A DNA stretch of 64,000 nucleotides from NCBI RefSeq assembly GCF_032854445.1, contig NC_088295.1:5210501-5274500 (forward strand), read 5' to 3'. The notes beneath the pieces are model-generated. The model was not told the origin of the DNA and searched no databases. It saw nothing but the letters and a program-made list of their open reading frames with translations. Below, one piece after another: positions 25,176 through 36,377 of this stretch. Position 1 is the first letter of the stretch; the number at the start of each line of letters is the position of its first letter. The translations under genes were made by a program, and so were the position numbers. Source of the DNA: Liolophura sinensis (taxonomy: Eukaryota > Mollusca > Polyplacophora > Chitonida > Chitonidae).

Positions 25176-28100
25176 CTGAAAGAAGACTATGTTGGTAAAT
25201 GACGACTACAGCTTCCTTTCCGGCCCATTTATCATATGAGAAAACAAACGACCTGAAACAGACCTGAAGTTTAGTGTTGGTAATATACACAGAAATATTT
25301 CCAAGTCGTCACTGAGAATATTCGCCGTTTATAAATGTTTGCACAAGAACTGTGTCACCGTGCGCTTTGTGTGAAAAGTCTGGCTTTTCCTCCAGTGTTA
25401 AAGGGCCTCCTTGGCCGATGAGGTTAGCGTGCCAACACGGCGCAATGAACCACGAGCCTCCCACCAATGCGGTCACTGTGAGTTCAAGTCCAGCTTACGT
25501 TGGCTTCCTCTTCGGCCGTAGTGGAAAGGTCTTCCAGCAATCTGCGGATGTTCATGGGTCCCCCCCCCCACCTCTGGGGGGCTCTGCCCGCTTCCCTCCC
25601 ACCATAATGCTGGCTGCCGTGACACATCCTTGAGTACGGCGTAAAACACCAATAAAATAAATAAATCCAGTGTTGCAGCATAAATCTGTGACTATACAGT
25701 GGGAGAACCCTTTACAGCGAAGTCCACAGAAGAGGAATTCCAAGTTTATGCTCCACCAATAAATACCAAATACAGCTTGAAGGAGTGCTGCCAGCGAACA
25801 TCTGTGTTTTGCGAAACTAAACTGTGGATACGAACTGGGCTTCCATGCTATACACCGAAGTCTGGAAGCGTGATAAGTTATACCAGATTTCTGCACCTAC
25901 AATGAATTTCTACACACCTTACCGTGAAACATCATTAACTTCCAAGACCAAGAAGTTGATGAATGTCGCTGTGGAATGACAAACGTAAATAAGTATTCTG
26001 GATATATACTTACTGATAGTTGATTAATCTGGCTTAGGGAATGACAAACGCCCTTTTCGTTTATAGGACTAGCTCTCGGTAAGGAGTGAGGGAGTGCTTG
26101 ACGTTTAACGTTACTTAATAATTTTTCAGTTATATGACAACAAAGGAGTCTTCAAAGTGCATGTAATGTGCCTCCTTGTTGCAGGAGGACAGATTTTCAC
26201 CGCTCTTTTATTTAGTGTTGCTTCACTGGGACGCCTTACTGAAGCCGCCCCGCCCGAGCAATTATACTGATACAAGTCAACCGTTGCACTATCCCTTCAT
26301 GCTGAACACCAAGCGAGAATGTTACAACTTCTTCTTTTAAGGTATGAGCTGTTACAACTTCTTCTTTTAAGGTATGAGGTGTGACTCGATCCAGGATTGA
26401 CCCTGGATCTAGCCCTCCCGAAGCGGACGCTCTACCAACTGTGCTAACGGGTCCGGTCCTGTAGGCACTTTATCTGTTCTGGATATATACTAGTTGATGA
26501 TTCTGGCCTAGGGCGTTCCCTTTTGAATGACAAATGCCTTACGATATAGCTATGGAACAGGCACCGTTGTCAGCACTGGATATATACTGGTAGTTGATGA
26601 TTCTGGCGTAGGGTGCTCCCTGTGGAATGACAAATGCTTTACGATATAGCTATGGAACAGGCACCTTTGTCAGCAGGGATATATACTTACTGGTAGTTGA
26701 TGATTCTGGCGTAGGGCGCTCCCTGTGGAATGACAAATTCTTTACGATATAGCTAAGGAACAGGCACCTTTGCAGCACTGGATACATACTTACTGGTAGT
26801 TGATGATTCTAGCCTAGGGCGCTCCCTGTGGAATGACAAATGCTTTACGATGTACCTATAGAACAGGCACCTTTGTCAGCACTGGATACATACTTACTGG
26901 TAGTTGATGATTCTAGCCTAGGGCGCTCCCTGTGGAATGACAAATGCCTTACGTTGTAGCTATGGAACAGGCGCCTTTGTCAGCAGGGATATATACTTAC
27001 TGGTAGTTGATGATTCTGGCGTAGGGCGCTCCCTGTGGAATGACAAATGCCTTACGATGTAGCTATGGAACAGGCACCGTTGTCAGCACTGGATATATAC
27101 TTACTGGTAGTTGATGATTCTGGCGTAGGGCGTTCCCTGTGGAATGACAAATGCTTTACGATCTAGCTATGTAACAGGCACCTTCGCAGCACTGGATACA
27201 TACTTACTGGTAGTTGATGATTCTGGCGTAGGGCGCTCCCTGTGGAATGACAAATGCCTTACGATATAGCTATGTAACAGGCACCTTCGCAGCACTGGAT
27301 ACATACTTACTGGTAGTTGATGATTCTGGCGTAGGGCGCTCCCTGTGGAATGACAAATGCCTTACGATGTAGCTATGTAACAGGCTTCTTCGCAGCACTG
27401 GATACATACTTACTGGTAGTTGATGATTCTAGTGTAGGGCGCTCCCTGTGGAATGACAAATGCCTTACGATGTAGCTATGGAACAGGCACCGTTGTCAGC
27501 ACTGGATATATACTTACTGGTAGTTGATGATTCTAGCCTAGGGCGCTCCCTGTGGAATGACAAACGCCTTACGATGTAGCTATGGAACAGGCGCCGTTGT
27601 CAGCACTGGATATATACTTACTGGTAGTTGATGATTCTGGCGTAGGGCGCTCCCTGTGGAATGACAAACGCCTCCCACGCCGTGTTATAACTTGCTGTAG
27701 CTATGGAGTAAACGCCGCAGCTCTTCGCGGCATGGTATTCCATATACCCTTTATTAGACATAAATGCATACTTTCCAGTATTTAGCAATTGTTTGCTTTC
27801 ATTGTCAGTTGAAAGTCCTGGAGAACTCTGCAATCGGTCCCAAACTTCCATGAATAACTCGGATTTGGACTCCTGTATAAATTAAAATGGCACAAAATGT
27901 ACAGCCTTGAATTGTAGCGCTTTTCATGCTACGTGAAATGCTATAAAAAGAATTACCCCTTTACACAAGGAATAGGCAATGTTTCCAAGATGAAAACCAT
28001 ATAATGGTGAACCATTTGCACGATTTTACATGATATTCACAAGGAGCTTACATAGTCATGTCTGCATATATTGCGACAGGTATTCACTTTTTAAATTTGG

Positions 28101-31100
28101 CTTTAATTTTACAATCCGGACTCAGAACAAAGCTCTTCTAGTGCGCCTTGTTTTTCAATGGTCCTATATACAATAACTTTTAAATTATTAAAAACTCGTA
28201 ACTACCAGTAATAGTAAAAACAGACTATCTCAGATTGCGTTAGAACTGATCACATATCAAATCCATATATTCACCACCATAAACATAATTACACACGAGG
28301 AGTCATTACGCATGTGTATAGATAAGGTGTCTTTTTGTGGCAGGTCGAGTCCATGCAGCCAAAGTGCTGCCCCCAAGGAAGTTTTTTGCATAACCAGACC
28401 CGGATTTGATCCAAGGTCCGCCCAGGCCTCCCGACTTCGAAGCGAATGCTCTAACCATTAGGCCACTCAAGCGGTCAAGCTCACCTTAAACATGGTTTCT
28501 GTGTAGCTTTCACTCCAGACTATGGGCTGAATCTCGTCCTGAGCTACCAATTCCTCCAGGGAGTTTATTGGCACCGGAGGTGAGAAAGGTATGGTCAGAA
28601 TAGCGGCCAGGTTGGCGGTGTAGGCGGAAACCAAGAGGATGGTAAAAAGCCACCAGAATGCAATGAGGCACCGACCTGACACCGCGTCTGGCGTGTAGTA
28701 AACACCTACAAATGAGGAAAATGCAATCACACACCAACCAGACACCGCTTCTAGCGTCTTCACCTACAAATGAGGAGAATGCAACACGACCCGACCCGAC
28801 ACCGCTTCTAGCGTCTTCACCTACAAATGAGGAGAATGCAACCCGACCCGACACCGCTTCTAGCGTCTTCACCTACAAGACATCGAACGGACACTGCTTC
28901 TGACGTGTGGTGAAGACCTACAAATGAGGAGAATGCAACCAGACACCGACCTAGTGAACACCACCTACACAATCAGCAAACTGATGGTTATAGTGTACAA
29001 CACCATATGACCGGATAGAGAACTAATTTACCATTTCATTGACACTTTTTATCTCAAGAAGCAAAATGTAAGGATTATAAAATCAAAACGTTTTGATTTT
29101 CTGAAAATAAAATTTCGGTTAAACTTATGGAAATTTACGGCAGTCTTATAAATTTTTATAATAGGCGGATTTTTACCCACAGAGACGGACATCACAAACT
29201 GTTTCTTTGTTTCCACATATTAAAGTTCGCAAGCCTTGTTGCCTGAAGAACATGAAAAAAGCCGACGGCGGTGATAGATGTTTTTCGTCACGCACGTTTG
29301 TCAGAAATGTGAACTAAATGTTACTGTAGTGTAATTGTGAAAAAGGCGAAAAAGTTTTTGTTGTTGGATAGATTGTTTACACATATGGAAATTAGCACGG
29401 AGCTAGTAGAACCGGTACAGACGTCATCGATAACGACGGTAGAACCTGTGCAGATGTCACCAACGTCGGTAGAACCGATAACGTCGCGCTCGCTGAATAA
29501 CAGGGCAACTTCCAATTATTCCGACAAAAAAACAAACATGGTTTGAGACCGCTGAAGTTCTCCTCAAACTACACAAACGAGCTCTACAACATTCCTTCTG
29601 GCGTTGTCCAGGGGCTGTTTATAGATGAAGGGAAAATGCTAAAACTTAGATCAACTATATCGGTCGTTCTTTGGGAGAGTGTCAAAAGAGGGGTCCCATA
29701 ATAATGCTGCTCACCGTCGTCAGTGAAATATTCTTGAGTACGGCGTAATAATCACCAGTCAAATGAATAAATCAAACGAGAGACGCTGAAATGAAACGCT
29801 GCTGCAGACAACATTTCGCTCACAAAACAAACCCCGAATATTCCAGTTTTTACCCAGGTTTTCTTGAACGCTGCCTTGACAGCGAGCGCCATGGGTCAGT
29901 GTTTCACTTGATCTTGATGGTGAAGGTCTAATTAACTTGGCTCTGCTTACCTTGCTCCGTGACAGAGCTGTACACCATCCACATATTATCCTCAAGGCTA
30001 GACTCATACTTTGCTTGAGATAGACACGCTTCTGGCTTCCTCTGGAATGGCGTAAATCGGTTGACAAGAAATGAGGCACCACCGGCGATAATAACAGAAA
30101 AGAGAACACAGATCCACACCGGTGCGGAGAAAGGTTTCAATGTCTTGAATAAACTCTTGCTGGCCTCGTAGCCGGGGGCGAGAGTCATGATACCGGTGCT
30201 TGCCTCTGAAAAGGGAATGGTTAAGTCCACCACCTGTTTTTTCACCGGAGTAATGATGAAAGGACCAATTGCTATTTCCGCTTCCTGAAAACTCAACAAA
30301 AGAGAATCGATGAGGATGGGAAAATGCACATGGCGGTTATGTACTGGATTAAGATTAAGAGACAAATATGCTACCTCACACAACATACAGGATTAAGATT
30401 AGGGGAAGAGACAAACATGCCACCTCACACAACTCATGGGGAACATCAGATTGAGATGTACAGGATTAAGATTAGGGGAAGAGACAAACATGCTACCTCA
30501 CACAACATACAGGATTAAGATTAGGAGAAGAGACAAACGTGCCACCTCACACAACTCATGACGAACATCCGATAGAGATGTACCGGATTAAGATTAGGGG
30601 AAGAGACAAACATGCCACCTCACACAACATACAGGATTAAGTTTAGGGGAAGAGACAAACATGCCACCTCACACAACATACAGGATTAAGATTAGGAGAA
30701 GAGACAAATATGCCACCTCACACAACTCATGAGGAACATCCGATAGAGATGTACAGGATTAAGATTAGGGGAAGAGACAAATATGTTACCTCACACAACA
30801 TACAGGATTAAATTTAGGGGAAGAGACAAACATGCTACTTCACACAACTCATGGGGAACATCAGATAGAGATGTACCGGATTAAGATTAGGGGAAGAGAC
30901 AAATATGTTACCTCACACAACATACAGGATTAAGTTTAGGGGAAGAGACAAACATGCTACCTCACACAACATACAGGATTAAGTTTAGGAGAAGAGACAA
31001 ACATGCTACCTCACACAACATACAGGATTAAGTTTAGGGGAAGAGACAAATATGCTACCTCACACAACATACAGGATTAAGATTAGGGGAAGAGACAAAT

Positions 31101-34100
31101 ATGCTACCTCACACAACATACAGGATTAAGTTTAGGGGAAGAGACAAACATGCCACCTCACACAACTCATGAGGAACATCCGATAGAGGGCATTAGGGAC
31201 CATCCGTGAGCCAAGAACGGTTGTAACGAAAATGAAACTGAGATCTGTTCATACATTTTTGCTTCTCATTAAGACACTGTATAACAGAAATACAAATCAG
31301 CAAATGCTTACGTATAAAGTGCGGACTGTGTATTTGTCTTGACACATCGGTTATTGCATATACAGGCCTATGTCTCTCCGACATTACTGACATTTGCTAA
31401 CTAATTCTACATCCAGGTAACTATCTTCCGTTAACATTATGTATGTGTTTCAGAGATCTTCCCTTAAAATTATGCATATCTTGTGTTTTACCGACTGACA
31501 ATCTAGCTTAATTCTAATGTGGATTCTTCGCCTATACTTTACGGTCTGATAAAATAGACTGTTTCGTTATGTGAATTGCCAGTTGACATGATTGGAGACA
31601 CTGATTCCATGTGTATGCAACGTAAATAATTCAGCTCTGTTAGTTGATTTTATACCCGTATGACATTTGTATTCAGCCAGTATCTTCAGTCCCATATATA
31701 ATGTTATCCTCTGGTTCTACTCCCAAAATACACATATTCCATACAAAACAGTTCTGAAACAAGGCTAAATATGAAGAGATATAATCTGTTTTCAATGTTG
31801 TTGAAATATTTCAGACAGAAAGTCCACATCGAATGATGGTTATTAAGTGCAAAACTATCCAATTGGCAACGCTGGAAGAGAACATTATTTCCTTTGATAA
31901 CGGTTGAAAAGAATTATAAAATATTTGTGGTCCTCTTTTTATGATCCCACAAAAATCTTTCCTCCATTTTATTGCATGTTCTATTGAAGCTAATATGGCT
32001 AGATGAGCTTTATCAGTTTATCAGCAAAAGGGTGCCTACTCCGTTAACTACGTTCATGATACATATGACAAGAAGGCCATTTAACATGAATTCTCCTTAT
32101 CCTACTATACACCATGAAATATTAGTTCTTTTGACCTCCCTGAACACCATGAAACATGAATTGGCCATACAACTATGTACACCATGTATAATATCAGTTG
32201 TCCTTAATCCGCATACACGCGATGTGACTTGTCGTACAGACTTATCGAAATCGAAAAGTGAAATGAAAATAGGGCAGAATAGGCCAAGTTCCTAAGCTGC
32301 ATTGATACAATACTACTGAGTACACCATTTTACATCAGTTATCAGGAGCCTGTGAGTTCAATGCCAGCTCATGTTGGCTTCCTCCCCGTATGTGGGAAAT
32401 TCCTCCAGCAACCTGCGGATGGTCGTGAGTTTCCCCCGGGCTGTGTCCGGTTTCCTCCCACCATAATATTGGCGGCCGTCGTATAAGTGAAATATTCTTG
32501 AGTACGGCGTAAAACACCAATCAAATAAATAAATACATCAGTTATCTTTACACCTCTGTACACCATGTGAAATGAATTCTGCAAACAAATTTGTACATCT
32601 GCACAACATAAATTCTTCTTACCTCTCTGTACGTCATGCACCATGAATTCTACCGATACCTCTGCACACCATGTAACTGGAATTCTTTTTTTTTTTTTTT
32701 TTTTTTTTTTGATTGGTGTTTTACGCCGTACTCAAGAATATTTCACTTATACGACGGCGGCCAGCATTATGGTGGGTGGAAACCGGGCAGAGCCCGGAGG
32801 AAACCCACGACCATCCGCAGGTTGCTCACAGACCTTCTCACGTACGGCCGGAGAGGAAACTGGAATTCTGCTCACCCCTCTGTATACCATGTAACATAAA
32901 TTCTCCTTACCCCTATGTTAACGGCATGTAACATGAATTCTCCTTACCCCTCTGTACACCATGCCCACCATGCCATTCCACGTCCCATTTTCGTCTGGGG
33001 CGCCATACTGTCCATCTGGGGGTTCTACTATGGTATAACTGGTAGCAGAAGGATTGTATCCTTTGATGGATTTCCCCAAAATAAGTTAAGGGTAATGTAC
33101 ATAATTTATTAATTAATACATTGATTCAGCTTTTTTATACACGATTGATTTTGTTAATAACATGACCTAGAAACAGAATATGCGTCAGCAACAAGAACAA
33201 TACGGCACAATATTCGGATATTAACTGTCCACTATGGAGTACATATCATCCGACAATAATATTCAGAGATTTGAGACTGGGTTCAAGTCGAGTAAAGGAT
33301 AACTTTTATGAAAGATGGACCTTACTTAACTTGGCACTTACTTGAATCCCATTCGCTCTGCCAGTTCGTCTAAAATGTTCACACAGAAGCCAGCGTAAAA
33401 GGTTCGCCCGTCTTCAATGACTCGGACCGAAAATGGCTCACTCTGAATCAACAATCAACCCCAAAACAAACAAGGTCAAAGGTAAAGGTAAAACCACAAG
33501 TAAAGAAGCCAAGAAGTGCGAGGTTTCTTGTAACCGAAGCCATGAACTGCTGGTTTGTATAGGTTTTCGGTTGGAATCACTTGTGTCTGTGTGTTTGACT
33601 TACAAGTTACGGACATTTTGATCACAAATGTCATTTTAGGCTTTATTGTTTTGTGATTACAGATTCTTATTCTTTCACCTCATGATGGGCTGCCACTCGA
33701 ATGGCCTCCGTGCCAAAGTCGTGGAAGGTGTTCAGGAAGAGGTTTCTCTTGTGAGTCACCAGGCCGTGTGTTACACTCCACTCCCCGCTGCGAACTATTG
33801 TCACCGTGTCTTTGTGAATAGAGCTACAGATGTCATACTCCCTGGTAATTGTCTCTCCTCTACCGGGCAGCACTGATAGATCTGCCTGCAAACATAAACA
33901 TCATTTTATTGGTATTATTAGGACGAGCCAGTGAATTGAATGGATGGATGGATGAATGATTATAGCTTAACACCAAGTCGATAATATTTGAGCAAACAAA
34001 GCCAAGAGATAATCGCAAATGACTATCAGAAACTTAAGGATGCTTACCAGTATGTTCTGCAGATGATGAGAATTGACCAGAGGATTTGGGTGGAACACAG

Positions 34101-36329
34101 AACACGCTCCCTGGTGGTTGCTGTCCCTTGTCACTGCACTGGAGAACAACTTGATGGAATCTATCAACAGTCTGTCCAATACCTGAAACATGGAGATATG
34201 TTTTATCAGAAGTCCATTACCTAGAAGTATGCAATTCCTCTATAGCTAGTCTCCACAGCACTTTACACTTTTCTTCGATCTCTAACACTTTATATGACGT
34301 ATCTGCGCACCCATGTATTTTCTTTCTCTCCACTGCGCAGCAAACGTTTGAGAAACGGCTGATGCATGATGGGTTTCAAACGCAGTTGGGTTGAAGTAGA
34401 CTTCTTAATTGCAACAACGATCAGCGAAATCGTAGTTTTTAAATACGGAGTTTCAGTTTCAAGGTGTGGTCAATTCTTGTAACAGCCGTTTACAATTAGA
34501 TTTCCCATGATTCATTTCACAATTTTCACCCAAGAGTTTGGCATATTTCTCCACCAGGTGGCGAGAGCTTCTACAGATGACGTAACATGTGTACTGTTCC
34601 GTGGAAACTAGCTAGGGAAGTTGCCCACTTATAGGTGATGAACTTCTGGTTTTTTCTAGTATCCACAGGAAATGGTGCCATGGCAGGGTGGTTAACATGG
34701 TTCCCTTTCCGTCCCTGGGACATATGAGGTGTGAGCTCAATCCTGACCTTAGACAGGGAGTTTGTGCATTTCCCTGCTCTCATTGTACATGGAACAATGG
34801 TGACAGCAAGCTGTTAACATGGGACCCTGGCGACAGCAAGCTGTTAACAAAGCCCGTTGACTTGTACATCACGCGTAGAAAGATTCGCCAGAACCTTACC
34901 AGGGTCGATGGTTTATTCCGTGCACCCCTGATTTCCAACAAACACAAAGCTGACCGCCATTATATAAGTGGAAAATAAACCTAACAATCTAATATTAATC
35001 TAATAAATCTAAATAACATGACGACCGGATAGCCTTTCCCACCCATTCTGTAAGAGGAAATTAATGTTACTACCACTACTTCTACCACTTACAGTCGACC
35101 TGTTTGAGTTGCGCGTCATCTTGTGCCCAGATTCTTCCTGTTCTTCCATACAGCCTCTCCACTTCTCCCTTACAAACACTACATTAGCGTGTACATTCGC
35201 CTCCAGCGTCGCCAGGGCTTCCTGTGACGTCACATCCGAGATCACGATCCAGAAGCAACTATCACTCAGAAGATCCATACTCTGCACACATAAAGATACG
35301 TCTGACTGTGATAGCTATAAATATTCACGACATCTGATGCTCATCGCTGATGCATAATGGGTGGAAAGATGTCCGGGTTTTTGTAGGCGACATGAATGAA
35401 CGAAAGTCTGCATGACGAGGGAATCTTGTACACAAAATTCAAAGACATACCGATGAATTTCGATTATCAATTTCTTTTTAATCAAAACTAAGGAAAACGT
35501 TTTAAAATGGTAGAATGCGCAACGTAGTTTTCATGGCGTTATCTCCACTAAACAACACCGATGTTGCAGAAGATATCTTAAGAGAAGAGCAGTAGGGGGA
35601 AATTAGTCCTCTGTACGGAGCGATCCTGAAATTCAATAGCTAATGCGCCACCCAAGCTACTTTTCTTTCCAAATCGCCAGTACAATACATGTATAAATCC
35701 AAGACGAAATCAACGTGTGTAAGAACTGTATGAATTATTGATGAACTGTTGAAAAATCCTACTAGCAGATGTGGAGGATTTCACGTGTTGCTAGTTCAAC
35801 ATGTCAGTAGCTAGCATCTATCAGCACTCATGGCAGATGCGGAAGAATATTTTGTCGATGGTACTTTTGAGTTTTACTTATGTAAAACACTGGATTATTT
35901 GATGTCGAATGAAACTACCTGCATCACAAACTTCCTCCAAATATATCCCCGTCCAAAGTAAACTAGTTGCCGATCCGGTCTTGGGAAGGATCTGGAAGGC
36001 GGGCTGAGCCGGATGAAGTTTCCTGAGGTAACTTTGAGTAAGAAAGTGCGCACGCGTATTAGCTTTGTCTGCAATTCCCGCCGTAAGTTTTCACTCTGTG
36101 TAAAATCTGTCAAGACAAAAATAGAACAAAATACTATGTATATCAGTCAGATCAGGAATCGAGTAATTCCAATGAAAATTTCTGTGTTCAATTTATATTT
36201 GTTGACCTGTCCTCTATACTCCGCGCAGCTGCATGGTGCAGGTCGTTGATTTACCCTCAAGTTATCTCCACATATAAATCCGAAATCCTTCATATAAGTG
36301 AACACACCTTAAGTGAGTGCGGCTTTAAA

Positions 36330-36377
<48 letters not shown>

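Larger units (their letters stand above)
32040..32947. repeat. degenerate donor-derived repeats of receptor exon 9, interrupted by two SINEs
   Basis: On the minus strand, units of about 40 bp contain atggtgtacagagggg, the last 15 bases of exon 9, plus taaggagaattcatgttac. They are clear next to the exon (32870-32960) and between the SINEs (32555-32680), with fading copies (caccatgaaacatgaatt and similar, + strand) back to about 32040. Confidence 0.75.

Noticed and set aside
28320-28479. tRNA gene (box A and box B present, minus strand)
   Set aside because: The cloverleaf is poor and the sequence continues as SINE; similar tRNA-like heads at 15214, 25400, 26460 and 34670 are also SINE heads.
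29337-29546. Open frame with VEPVQ repeats on the + strand
   Set aside because: About three copies of a 27-bp imperfect repeat inside a receptor intron, no splice signals; more likely chance.
35064-35357. 97-codon + strand open frame
   Set aside because: Antisense of receptor exon 5, which has matching phase and splice sites on the minus strand.
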